Below, piece after piece: positions 37,709 through 48,008 of a DNA stretch of 64,000 bases. The position numbers and the translations under genes were made by a program. This DNA is from Zygotorulaspora mrakii. Lineage: Eukaryota > Ascomycota > Saccharomycetes > Saccharomycetales > Saccharomycetaceae. The first letter of the stretch is position 1, and every line of letters begins with the position of its first letter. The notes beneath the pieces were generated by a model. That model was not told the DNA's origin, made no database searches, and saw nothing but the letters and a program-made list of their open reading frames with translations. Location of the stretch: contig NC_050723.1 in NCBI RefSeq assembly GCF_013402915.1, positions 1,116,001 to 1,180,000 of the forward strand. The letters run 5' to 3'.

Positions 37709-40450
37709 ATGAACGACGAAACCCAATTCACTGAAAGAGCACTGAACATTTTGACGATTGCTCAAAAGCTCGCTCAGGACCATCAACATGCTCAATTGCA
37801 GCCTATTCATATTTTGGCCGCGTTTATTGAGACACCTGAAGATGGTTCTGTTGCGTATTTACAGAACTTGGTTGAGAGAGCCCGCTATGACTATGACCCT
37901 TTTAAAAGAGCGGTCAACAGGGCGTTGGTACGCATCCCACAACAACACCCTGCACCTGCGCAGATAACTCCAAGTTACAGCTTGGGCCAGGTATTACAGG
38001 ATGCTGCTAAGATCGAAAAGCAACAAAAGGATACATTCATTGCGCAGGATCACATTTTATTCGCCCTGTTCAATGACTCTTCAATTCAGCAGCTGTTTAA
38101 GGACTGTCAAGTGGATATTGAGGCAATAAAGCAGCAAGCTTTGGAATTGAGAGGTAACCAAAGAATAGATTCTCGTGGTGCCGATACCAACACACCTCTG
38201 GAGTATTTGACCAAATACGCTATAGATATGACAGAACAAGCAAGACAAGGTAAATTGGATCCAGTTATTGGTAGAGAAGAAGAAATAAGGAGTACTATCA
38301 GAGTATTAGCAAGAAGAATCAAATCAAATCCATGTTTGATTGGTGAGCCTGGTATTGGTAAGACAGCAATAATTGAAGGTGTCGCCCAAAGAATAATTGA
38401 TGATGACGTTCCAACTATTTTGCAAGGCTCTAAACTTTTCAGTTTGGATTTAGCTTCTTTGACTGCTGGTGCAAAATATAAGGGTGATTTTGAAGAAAGA
38501 CTAAAGGGTGTTTTGAAGGAGGTTGAAGATTCGAAAACCCTGATAGTTCTTTTCATCGATGAAATCCACATGCTTATGGGTAATGGTAAAGATGATGCTG
38601 CAAATATTTTGAAACCTGCTCTATCGAGAGGACAATTGAAAGTCATTGGTGCTACAACAAATAACGAGTATAGATCAATTATTGAAAAAGATGGCGCGTT
38701 TGAGAGAAGATTTCAGAAGATAGAAGTTCCCGAACCAACAATTAGGCAAACGGTTGCAATCCTAAGAGGTTTACAACCCAAATACGAAATTCATCATGGT
38801 GTCAGGATCTTGGATAGTGCTTTAGTGGCAGCATCTCAATTGGCGAAGAGATACCTGCCTTATAGAAGATTACCAGACTCAGCTATCGACTTGGTCGATA
38901 TATCCTGTGCTGGGGTCGCAGTTGCAAGAGATTCAAAGCCGGAAGAATTAGATTCTAAAGAGCGTGAATTACAATTAATCTCAGTTGAAATTAAAGCCCT
39001 AGAAAGGGATGAAGATTCTGATTCAACTACAAAGGAAAGGTTGAAACAAGCAAGACAAAAGGAAGCCTCTTTGCAAGAGGAATTGAAACCATTGAAACAG
39101 CGTTATGAAGAGGAAAGACATGGTCACGAGGAACTAACTCAGGCTAAAAAAAGATTGGATGATCTAGAAAATAAAGCACTAGACGCAGAGCGTAGATATG
39201 ATAATGCAACAGCTGCAGATTTGAGATATTTTGCTATTCCAGATATTAAAAGGAAAATTGCAGAATTAGAACAACAAGTTGCAGAAGAAGAGAAGCGTGC
39301 AGGTGCAAGTTCAATGATTCAAAATGTTGTTGACTCAGACACAATTGCCGAGACAGCAGCAAGGTTGACAGGTATCCCAGTGAAGAAACTAACAGAGTCC
39401 GAAAATGAAAAACTAATTCACATGGAAAGTGAGCTTTCATCAGAAGTTGTCGGTCAAATGGAAGCAATAAAAGCCGTTTCAAATTCTGTTAGACTAGCAA
39501 GATCAGGTTTGGCAAATCCAAGACAACCCGCATCATTTTTGTTTTTAGGGTTGTCAGGGTCCGGTAAAACTGAACTGGCTAAACGCGTCGCTAATTTCTT
39601 ATTCAATGATGAAAATATGATCATTAGAGTTGACTGTTCGGAGTTGAGTGAAAAACATTCGGTGTCCAAGTTATTGGGTACAACAGCCGGTTATGTTGGT
39701 TACGATGAGGGAGGATTGTTGACTAATCAGTTGCAAAACAAACCATACTCTGTTCTTTTGTTCGATGAGGTTGAAAAAGCGCATCCTGATGTTTTGACCG
39801 TACTGCTGCAAATGCTCGACGACGGAAGAATCACATCCGGACAGGGTAAAACCGTAGACTGCTCAAACTGTATTGTTATAATGACATCTAACTTGGGTGC
39901 ACAATTTATATCGGCACAGCCAGGATCAAAGATACAAGAGGCAACAAAAGGCTTGGTCATGGGTGCTGTTAGGCAACACTTCAGACCCGAGTTCATTAAC
40001 AGGATCTCTGGTATTGTGATCTTTAATAAGCTATCGAGAAAGGCCATCCACAGAATCGTCGATATCAGACTGAAAGAGATCGAACACAGGTTTGAAGAGA
40101 ACGATAAACACTACAAGCTTGATGTTTCCATGGAGGCCAAAGACTTCTTGGCGAAGTACGGTTACTCCAGTGACATGGGTGCAAGACCATTGAATAGACT
40201 AATTCAGAACGAGATATTGAACAAGCTGGCAATAAGAATCTTGAGGAACGAGATCCGGGACAAAGAAACCGTCAAAGTAGTTCTGAAAACGGGTAAGACG
40301 CGTGGTACCGGATACAACGAGGAGGAGGAAGAGGGTTTGGAAGTCTTACCAAACCACGAGCCCTCTACAAAATACAACATCGACGGTATGGACGTCGATG
40401 AGGACATGCACGACAACGATGACGATGTCGAAGCTGCGGGCTTGGATTAG
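37709..40450 (+). CDS. HSP104: Hsp104 protein disaggregase (ClpB family AAA+)
   Basis: A 913-residue protein (908 in S. cerevisiae). Order of domains: Clp N-domain repeats (1-150), AAA+ module 1 with Walker A GEPGIGKT (about 213), coiled-coil middle domain (about 410-530), and AAA+ module 2 with Walker A GLSGSGKT (about 614) and pore loop GYVGYDEGG. It is an ATP-driven hexamer that pulls polypeptides from aggregates with Hsp70/Hsp40 in cytosol and nucleus; SSA2 encodes the Hsp70 partner 12 kb away. The C-terminus is acidic but ends AAGLD instead of the DDLD that I recall for S. cerevisiae Hsp104. Confidence 0.98.
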   Translation: MNDETQFTERALNILTIAQKLAQDHQHAQLQPIHILAAFIETPEDGSVAYLQNLVERARYDYDPFKRAVNRALVRIPQQHPAPAQITPSYSLGQVLQDAAKIEKQQKDTFIAQDHILFALFNDSSIQQLFKDCQVDIEAIKQQALELRGNQRIDSRGADTNTPLEYLTKYAIDMTEQARQGKLDPVIGREEEIRSTIRVLARRIKSNPCLIGEPGIGKTAIIEGVAQRIIDDDVPTILQGSKLFSLDLASLTAGAKYKGDFEERLKGVLKEVEDSKTLIVLFIDEIHMLMGNGKDDAANILKPALSRGQLKVIGATTNNEYRSIIEKDGAFERRFQKIEVPEPTIRQTVAILRGLQPKYEIHHGVRILDSALVAASQLAKRYLPYRRLPDSAIDLVDISCAGVAVARDSKPEELDSKERELQLISVEIKALERDEDSDSTTKERLKQARQKEASLQEELKPLKQRYEEERHGHEELTQAKKRLDDLENKALDAERRYDNATAADLRYFAIPDIKRKIAELEQQVAEEEKRAGASSMIQNVVDSDTIAETAARLTGIPVKKLTESENEKLIHMESELSSEVVGQMEAIKAVSNSVRLARSGLANPRQPASFLFLGLSGSGKTELAKRVANFLFNDENMIIRVDCSELSEKHSVSKLLGTTAGYVGYDEGGLLTNQLQNKPYSVLLFDEVEKAHPDVLTVLLQMLDDGRITSGQGKTVDCSNCIVIMTSNLGAQFISAQPGSKIQEATKGLVMGAVRQHFRPEFINRISGIVIFNKLSRKAIHRIVDIRLKEIEHRFEENDKHYKLDVSMEAKDFLAKYGYSSDMGARPLNRLIQNEILNKLAIRILRNEIRDKETVKVVLKTGKTRGTGYNEEEEEGLEVLPNHEPSTKYNIDGMDVDEDMHDNDDDVEAAGLD

Positions 40451-40480
40451 GACCGCATATTTGAATGTATAAAAAAATAT

Positions 40481-40590
40481 AGTAGAACAAAATAGAACTT
40501 AGTAGAACAAAATAGAACTTAATACAACTTAATACAACTTAACAGAACTTAGTAGAACTTAATAGAACTTAGTGGAACTTCGTGGAATTA
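40481..40590. repeat. Array of eleven 10-bp units downstream of HSP104
   Basis: Eleven consecutive decamers with the consensus AATAGAACTT (variants AGTAGAACAA, AATACAACTT, AGTGGAACTT, last unit CGTGGAATTA), starting 30 bp after the HSP104 stop. Period exactly 10 bp with no indels, inside the probable 3' untranslated region. Confidence 0.9.
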
Positions 40591-41762
40591 TATGTGCTTG
40601 ACATTCCATAATGCCATATGGAACGAAGCACCGTATGGCAATGCAATGTAAGCGAATGCTATGCAATGCAGTATAAAGCGATCCAGATGGATTATCTCAT
40701 ATAATTTCCCGAAACGGACACTAAAATGCGAAGAGTGCCCCAAGAAGTCCTACCACAACCGTACCTGGCCAGTTACGTGACCAATTACCTAAACAAGTAG
40801 CAGAAATGCGAGCTGGATAGGTATGTGAACATGCAATAAATAGCAGACATGTCGCCGGAGATCTGGCACATGCGTTGGTACTGGCGACAATGCCCGTAAG
40901 CGCAGGGTGCGCCTGTCGTTTTCCGCAAAGGGGATGGCAACATGGAGTTGGGGCAAGACACGCACTGGCACAGGCGCTGAAACGCGCTGAAACAGGCCGT
41001 ACCATAATGTCCAGGAGAATGCTACTACATCTCCACCGGTTTACCCTGGTAGCTCGTGCTTTCGGGTGGCAGAGGGACGTTACAGTCCTGCCGCCCAACC
41101 ACGCCGAGGAGGCCAAGGGGCCCCAGTCGTCCGTGGAAACGTGAAATCAGGAGGTTGCTGCCACCCGCTTTATCGCATACGTGTTTGTCTTCATCTCTCT
41201 CGTCGCAAATCGCGCCCGAGGAAATGTGTTTGCCACATTCCTCATGCAGGCGCCGCAACATTCTTTCCTCTTCTGCCTCTCTGCAGCAGCCTACTGCTGC
41301 GGAGTTCATCACAAATCCTCCGCTGCTACGCCCAAAAAAGAAAAATGATCTGTGCATTGTTTGGTTACCACACAAAGCTCTATTATTACGGCACACCGCT
41401 GTGAAGTTGACAGCAAACATTTCACGCAGGAACGGCCCAGAGTGCATCGGATCAAGAGCAAGCATTGATAGCCGAAGAAGAAAACAAAGGCACTGTTTGT
41501 TTCAGTTTGACCCAGGTTGTCTCATTGCAGCGTTACTACTTTTTTTGCTGAAGATATGGCACGCCGTAACCCCGACTAAGCTCGCCACCGCATTCGCTCC
41601 TATTAACATGTAACGCAGATACCTTATTAGGTTTTTCGTGCATTGTTTATTTGTATTGTTTTTGATGTATTGTTTTTATTACATTATGATATCACCAGAT
41701 AAATTGGATGATATCACCAGGTGAATGGGCCTTGGAACGACCAACTGATAATTGAATAGCGG

Positions 41763-41792
41763 TTTGTACTGCTTTGTACTGCTTTGTACTGC
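41763..41792. repeat. Triplicated 10-bp unit TTTGTACTGC
   Basis: Three exact head-to-tail copies in non-coding DNA upstream of RIM4. Confidence 0.8.
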
Positions 41793-42422
41793 TTTTCAGC
41801 CTGTTGTTTTGCCTCCTGGTATAGCATTGAGAGGGGCTACTTGGTAGGGAAGGGTTCGGTCCGCGGGTTCCGCTGCATCCGGTGGCGCCGGTGTCCCCGA
41901 AGCACAATTTTATCCTTTTTCTAATTGATTTGATTTGTTCTGACCTGATTTGTTTTCATCCCAATTTATTTGATTTAAATTGATCTATCACATTTTTGTG
42001 TTTTTGTGTCTGTGACCTTTTTTTATACATGTCTTTTGGGGTTACAGACCTGTGTCGAGTTTTCGTGAACTCTTTTTTTTATATAAACTCCTTCTCCGTG
42101 TTTCGAGCTTGTTTGTGTTTCGAGCTTGCTTGCGTTGATGCACCAAGGTTTCAGGTTCACAGTTTCGAAGGTTTGTATCGTATTTTCGGTATTCTGAAAC
42201 GTGATAAGATCAGTAAACAGCAGTGTGTCGTTTCAAGGGCACCTAGAAAGGATTGGTGTTTGCGATCATATAAAGTAGTCCTGCCGAGGCGGTTTTACTG
42301 TTGGTGTTGCTCTTTTTGGTTGCTATCCAGTTTGCAAAGCATACGTCATCGAGCCATTGGTGACTGAGCGCGGTTGTGTTTGCGGTTGCGTTAGTTGTTT
42401 GCTATTTTCTTTCTGTGGAATT

Positions 42423-43472
42423 ATGAACGGGATTATCCCTGCTGTCTCGAGCGAGGAGCCTTTGAGTAGCGAGAAGTCTGGGTCGGACTCTTTTGGCGCA
42501 AACGATGTGCCGCTGAAGCATGAAGATGTTATAAGTGCTGACATCCACCAATTCTTGCCGACCGAAGTATCGTCCATGGAATCTGATAACGGCGACGACA
42601 ACGACGAACTACTTGATGAGATAAACGAGAATGAAGTCGATCCCAGGCTCGTTGCGGAGGCACCACCAGAGCGGGAAAGTCCAGTGATTGGGGGGACGGG
42701 CACTGCAGTGGCAGCGACAGCGGCAACGACAGCTACAACGTCAGACTCGACAGATATAAAGGTCTCAGGGGAATCATCTTCCACATCTGCCCCCGCCAAG
42801 AAAACGGAATCCAGCACCACCACCGTCGAGTTCCGTGATCGCCCTTCTTCATGTGTATTCGTTGCAAGTTTGGCTGCTTCACTTTCTGACGACGAATTAT
42901 GCATTTCTGTCACTGAAAATTTCAAAAAATATGGTAAGCTAGCAAGAGTAAAAGTCTTGCGTGACCGGGCAAACAGGCCATACGCCTTTGTTCAATATAC
43001 CAATGACAAAGATGCTAAACGTGCTTTAAGAATTGCTAAAGGAACTATTCTCAATGGTAGAACATTACGTTGTGAATCTGCAAGAGTGAATCGTACTTTA
43101 TATATAACACACAATTCAATTATTGAATTTCGTGAAGTTGTTGCTTTATGTGCAAAATTTGGGGAATTAGAAAAATTGGTACCGGATAGAAGCCAAATTC
43201 AAAATCCAATTCAAGGTCAAAATGATATTCAAGTTAACGTTAAAAGATCAACCAATAATTCTTCACATGCTGCGTTTTCATGGTTTGTTCAACTTGCATT
43301 TAGAGATGATGCAATCAGAGCATTTGCGAATTTAAGATCATTGTCCAATTGGAATGTTGAATGGGTTCAAAATATTGAAGTACCAAAATACCTGAACTTA
43401 CTCTCGGTAAATAAGTTTAAATCATTTGAAAATAACAACGAAAAGACGAATGAAGACGAAGATGATGACGAT

Positions 43473-43514
<42 letters not shown>

Positions 43515-44852
43515 CATGATGACGATCATGATCATGATCATGATGATGGTGATGACGATGGCGGCGAAGATGATGACCATTTCGATCATCAATTCAATCA
43601 CCACCAATGCGACCACCAATTTGAGGACCAATTCGATAAGTCTTACAACAGTTTTGATTCCGCCATTGTAAACTCTCATTCCATTCATTCATATACGAAC
43701 AGTATTGGGAATAAAAATGATAATATCGATAAAAAATCTATTTTTGTTGGTCAATTGGATTCTTCCCTAACAAAATCACAATTATTCGACAGATTCTCCA
43801 CGCATGGCAAAATTGTTGATATCAATTTAATCTCTAAATCAACAAAAGTTTTTGCCTTTATACAATTCGAAACTGAATCAGCTGCAGCATCTGCATTAGA
43901 AAAGGAAAATCATGCAATTTTTTTAAATAAAACCATGCATGTTCAATATAGGGTCATTGGTGATAATTATGGCAAAAGGTTAACAAGAAAAAATAATAGG
44001 CATGAATATAATGGAAGATCAAAATCTTTTTCACTTCCTCAAGTTAATTTAGCACCTCCACCTATCAATATGTGTAGAAGAAGATCTTTAGAAACTAATC
44101 CTATGGTACCCTTTATTCCTAGTTCGCACCATTTTCATCCAGAGTTTGAAATTTCTGGCTACTTACCACATTTAAGACATCAATCATTATCGAATCCTTC
44201 TGGTGGTAGCAATCGCTCTCATGGCAGATCTTACAGTTTAAAAAGTGAAACTGAGACCTCAATATATGGTGATGGTAATACTGATGCGATATCAGAAGTG
44301 TCACATTCTACAGGTTTAACAAATTCTGCAAATACTTTTGAAAGTTTATCTGCTGGCAGCGTAAATCAAAACAGTAATGCTATTACAGTTAAACCAATAA
44401 TGAATAACGATAACATTCATTTTGATCATAAAAATCCGTATAATAATAATTATACTCATATTCCTAAAAATAACAGTTACAGTTTCAATTACAATTATAA
44501 CAATTTTGGCAAAAAAAAATTTTATAAACGCCAAAGTTACAAAGAGCCTCCCAGCCCATTATATTTCCAGCCATATTATTATCATCCTATGCACTATCCT
44601 ATGGGACCTATGGTTCCAGGATCTCCAATTCAGCAACCAAATAGCCCACATCCATATATGATGATGTATCCAATGCCACCACCTCCAAGCTCCAATGTGG
44701 ATTCTCCAATGATACCCCCATCACCTGCTACCCAGTCTTCTGCGGAGATTCCAAAATCGAATAATAATTCCATGTCAGCAAGACCACATTTCAATCCGTC
44801 TGTATCGAATAAGTTTGTTCCGGATTCAAAACAATTTCATTTGAATTATTGA
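42423..44852 (+). CDS. RIM4: Multi-RRM RNA-binding protein, RIM4 (RIE1/RIM4 family)
   Basis: An 809-residue protein. The start is the ATG at 42423 (MNGIIPAVSS); the frame continues upstream only to TTG. RRM1 (about 142-230) has CVFVASL and RPYAFVQY; a second RRM-like region (about 230-325) contains NRTLYITHN and WFVQLAFRDDAIRAFANL; the last RRM (about 438-512) has KSIFVGQL and VFAFIQFE. The C-terminal third is Asn/Pro/Tyr-rich and prion-like. An Asp/His-rich tract separates RRM2 from RRM3 (about 340-406). In S. cerevisiae, Rim4 is an amyloid-forming translational repressor in meiosis, and Rie1 (YGR250C) is a relative of similar architecture. The convergent neighbour NPR3 reproduces YHL024W-YHL023C, which favours RIM4. 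Confidence 0.85.
43459..43630. repeat. GATGAC-type repeat coding for an Asp/His tract in RIM4
   Basis: Tandem GATGAC and GATCATGA units translate to an almost pure Asp run that grades into alternating Asp-His and then His/Gln/Phe-rich sequence. In frame with RIM4. Confidence 0.85.
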
Positions 44853-45116
44853 AGTCATTATCATATCAAATTATTCAATATTATATAAGTTTTCCAAAAG
44901 GTTTTCCTGAGAGAAGAAAATCAGAAAACAAATGTGTAAGCCATTTGAAGTCTATTATTTTATGTTTAGTGTTCTTTTTTTACAATCAAGTGGCGCTGTT
45001 TTTGGAGTGCCTGTTTTGTACCCACTTTTTTCTTCAACAGTACCAGAAAAATAAATTCTATTTTCTAAAATATTTACTGTCCTCGTACTAAAACTGTTTT
45101 TATTTGACTGACCTAA

Positions 45117-48008
45117 CTACCAATGGTGAAATTCTATTAAATATTTATCCAAAGAAACGATTACTTTTTTTAATTCGTGCCTAGAGATGCCCTCTCGAAT
45201 CATAATCGATTCCATTGGTGTTCTACCATTAAAGTACTTGAAAACTTTGTTGAAGACTATTCTCACGTCTGATGGCTGGTCTTGAACACATTTGATTATC
45301 CATCTTTTCTCAACGGCTGTGGCCCTTTCTGGTTCTAATATAATTGTATAATCTCTCTCCATATTCAAATCATCATACCCATAATCGGTTTCCTCTTCCT
45401 CTTCACTTTGATAATTCAATGAGGTTACTCCTTGAAAGGTTTTAAGGGCATCTGCTCCAGAGACGCTATTATCACGACCTTTCGAAACATTATCTACCAC
45501 CGCATGATCGCGTTTTGTATTGCTTTGAAAGAGAATTGGTGCTTCTTTTTCCATATCCTCTTCAACAGCCATTTTAATCTGCTTGTCGACTCTTATACAT
45601 ACAAACGTTAATAATTGAGTCACATAACCATATCTTATCAACCAAACCAATGCCTTCAAGTAAATTGGCTTATGATCTTTTGAAGGTATTATTGTTCCGA
45701 ATGTTCTTGGTTTTCCATTTGACAAGAGGTTCAGAAAAGATGGCAAAGAAGGTAAGGAAGGGAATTTTCTACTGAAAATTTCCTGGTTTTGATAAATCAA
45801 TGGTTTATCATTGAGTACTGAATAGCTAACAGTTGACGTAAAATCATTTTTTGAGTATCCTTTTATTGGTGCCAATGGTGAGACAATGTATGTTCCCTTA
45901 GAGCTGACCGGAATTATAACTCTGGCATGTCTCTGATAAATTAAATGCAACGCACAGGAGCGCAACATGCTTGTTTCGAAAGAACTTTGGGAACCAAGGC
46001 CTGAATTTTCATTTGTAGTACCTAACAGTCTATTAATAACATGTTGATAAGATCTCAACGGCACTGAGGGTTGAACATGCTTTATTAAATGTGTTAAAAT
46101 TACATTACCTATGTCATCTTCCGACGACAAGGTTTCCAGGTCCCCTATTATATTGGCAGGTTCGTCCAGCAAGATCAATGCATAGTTTAGTAAATCATCG
46201 CTGTCATCTTGTTCTTCTTTCTCAAATAATCCATCATTCTCATTTTCTCTAGACGACGATGCCTCAATGAATTTACTGTTTAAAATTGAAGTTAAATAAG
46301 ATCCTCGCAGCACAGGATCGAGTTTGATATTGGGCAAAACGCGAAATTCACTTTGAATTGGAATCTGCAAAGAGATGACTTTATCATCTCCAATCTCTAA
46401 ACAAGCCATTTCATCCTTTTGAATCTTTTCCACACAAGTAGTTAAAGCTCTGGCTAAAGAAGACTTGGCCAAAATTCTCTGATATAAATATTTGGCTCTT
46501 TGTGCTGGACCACTGATAGCCTTGTATGTCTTTGAAAATTTCACAACGTTATCCCTTTCCTTCAAAATTATATTACACTGCGTCGAAACGTATTTGGATT
46601 TAGCTTCTGCATATCTTAAAAAAAGAGATAACCTTGCAACAACGTAATGAAACATGTCATCTACTCTTTCATTATATTCTACAAGTGGTGGATTCATAAT
46701 AAAACAAACATGGAACATATCCATATTTTTTTCGAGATCATCTTTAATGAAGTCAGAACTATCCTTCAAATGACTGGTCTGTTTATCAGTTGTCTTCTCA
46801 TTTGACTCTTCCACTTCTTCTTGTACTTTTTGAACAGGTTTCTTCGTATTGTGTCCCATATGTTTATCTCGTTCTTTTGATGAATGCGAATGTGTTCGAC
46901 TGTCTTTTGCACTCATGCTACCAGATCTTTTTGATCTGTTGCTGCTGCGTCTCTTTTTTTTAGACTTTCTCCAATTTCCGTCAGCATCCACATGTATCGG
47001 GAGACCTAAAAAGCAGAATTGGTCTATAGTGAACTCGAATCGCGTATTACACATCGATCTTTCAGGACTACAAAATTCCGCTACAAGTTCAATTTCAAAA
47101 CCAAATATTTTTCTTGTATCAACAAAAAAATCATTGTCAAAGTATTGCTCATCCATGTATATTTCTCCACTATCTAACATTGCAAGTAGCTCCAAATCAT
47201 CCTCGGATTGTTCTTCCACATCTACATCCTTCAAAGCAGCTAAACTTGTTGATATTTTAGAAGCGCGCGACTCTCTTCGGTTCTGTGTATCTTTGCTGAA
47301 TATATCTAAAAGTCTTGCAGCGCTTATTTGCGAGCTTTTTGATCGTAGCATTCTAGAATTTTGAGAGACTCGAGAATTGACACTGTTGCCAATCGTACCA
47401 GGAATATGAAACTCAAAATTAATGCGATCATCATTGGTATTTTCAACATGAGTATTATTTGAGCTAATGTTATGATCACTAAGTGAGTCTGAAGAAGAGG
47501 ACGAAAGACTTGAGCAATCCGCATAATCTGTAGATATTTCACTATCGCTCAGACCTGAAGATTCTGACTCTGAACTTTGCTCCTGCCCACTCTGGTTTTC
47601 TTCTAGGTGATCTCGAATCATTGACTCTCTATTTTGAAGGCTAGATGATAGCGGGCTTTCAACATTGGGGCTGCTGTTGCCTCCGTCACCAATAGTTCTA
47701 TTGTCATTAGATCTAAGAGATTGACCTGTTAAAGTTGCCACAATGCTACCATTTCTCTTATCGATCTCTTCGGTAACTCCATTCGTTAACCTGTCGTCAA
47801 GTGTTGCAGATTTCTGGTTCCTTTGACGCTGCCTCTCTGAGATATGTTCCACGGTAGCAGGCGGGTAGTGATAGACAACTTGTGGTCCGGAATGTGTTGA
47901 AATAGTCAATTGGATGCCTAGAAGACGCGAATTAGGCAGGTGTGGGCTCATTTTTTGGCGCTTCAACGGTTTATTATTTCCACATACTATCCTTTTTTTT
48001 GATAACAT
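45117..48008 (-). CDS. NPR3: SEACIT (GATOR1-like) subunit Npr3
   Basis: A 963-residue protein (1146 in S. cerevisiae). The conserved N-terminus is PNSRLLGIQLTISTHSGPQVVYHYPP. Next is a long Ser/Asp-rich insert with SSGLSDSEISTDY, then the NPRL3 core: AEFCSPERSMCNTRFEFTIDQFCFLGLPIHVD, MDMFHVCFIMNPPLVEYNERVDDM, and ILAKSSLARALTTCVEKIQ. The C-terminus (YTIILEPERATAVEKRW...HELKKVIVSLDKYLIEFHHW) is nearly identical to S. cerevisiae. With Npr2 and Iml1 it inhibits TORC1 on nitrogen starvation by acting on Gtr1. Start is ambiguous: ATG 48008 gives 19 extra basic residues; ATG 47951 (MSPHLPNSRLLG) fits the S. cerevisiae N-terminus better. Confidence 0.95.
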   Translation of the reverse strand: MLSKKRIVCGNNKPLKRQKMSPHLPNSRLLGIQLTISTHSGPQVVYHYPPATVEHISERQRQRNQKSATLDDRLTNGVTEEIDKRNGSIVATLTGQSLRSNDNRTIGDGGNSSPNVESPLSSSLQNRESMIRDHLEENQSGQEQSSESESSGLSDSEISTDYADCSSLSSSSSDSLSDHNISSNNTHVENTNDDRINFEFHIPGTIGNSVNSRVSQNSRMLRSKSSQISAARLLDIFSKDTQNRRESRASKISTSLAALKDVDVEEQSEDDLELLAMLDSGEIYMDEQYFDNDFFVDTRKIFGFEIELVAEFCSPERSMCNTRFEFTIDQFCFLGLPIHVDADGNWRKSKKKRRSSNRSKRSGSMSAKDSRTHSHSSKERDKHMGHNTKKPVQKVQEEVEESNEKTTDKQTSHLKDSSDFIKDDLEKNMDMFHVCFIMNPPLVEYNERVDDMFHYVVARLSLFLRYAEAKSKYVSTQCNIILKERDNVVKFSKTYKAISGPAQRAKYLYQRILAKSSLARALTTCVEKIQKDEMACLEIGDDKVISLQIPIQSEFRVLPNIKLDPVLRGSYLTSILNSKFIEASSSRENENDGLFEKEEQDDSDDLLNYALILLDEPANIIGDLETLSSEDDIGNVILTHLIKHVQPSVPLRSYQHVINRLLGTTNENSGLGSQSSFETSMLRSCALHLIYQRHARVIIPVSSKGTYIVSPLAPIKGYSKNDFTSTVSYSVLNDKPLIYQNQEIFSRKFPSLPSLPSFLNLLSNGKPRTFGTIIPSKDHKPIYLKALVWLIRYGYVTQLLTFVCIRVDKQIKMAVEEDMEKEAPILFQSNTKRDHAVVDNVSKGRDNSVSGADALKTFQGVTSLNYQSEEEEETDYGYDDLNMERDYTIILEPERATAVEKRWIIKCVQDQPSDVRIVFNKVFKYFNGRTPMESIMIREGISRHELKKVIVSLDKYLIEFHHW

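Larger units (their letters stand above)
40451..42422. other. Long intergenic region HSP104 to RIM4
   Basis: Almost 2 kb without a supported gene. A GC-richer stretch (about 40860-41330) has overlapping open frames of 110-185 codons on both strands that look like chance. Other structure: the decamer array at 40481-40590; a 10-bp triplicate TTTGTACTGC at 41763-41792; a 13-bp direct repeat ATGATATCACCAG at 41686-41698 and 41708-41720; and repeated TGATTTG motifs around 41925-41985. The last part probably contains a long RIM4 promoter or leader. Confidence 0.5.

Noticed and set aside
40724..41613. Overlapping open frames of 110-185 codons on both strands between HSP104 and RIM4
   Set aside because: They overlap each other out of frame in a GC-richer patch, have non-ATG or late starts, and their translations are rich in Cys/Arg/Pro typical of shadow frames. 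No family is recognised.
42357..42422. N-terminal extension of RIM4
   Set aside because: It begins with TTG and is Cys-rich; the first ATG is at 42423.
43422..43688. Minus-strand frame opposite the RIM4 Asp tract (Ile/Met/Val-rich)
   Set aside because: It is the antisense reading of a GATGAC repeat, so the apparent membrane-like composition is an artefact.
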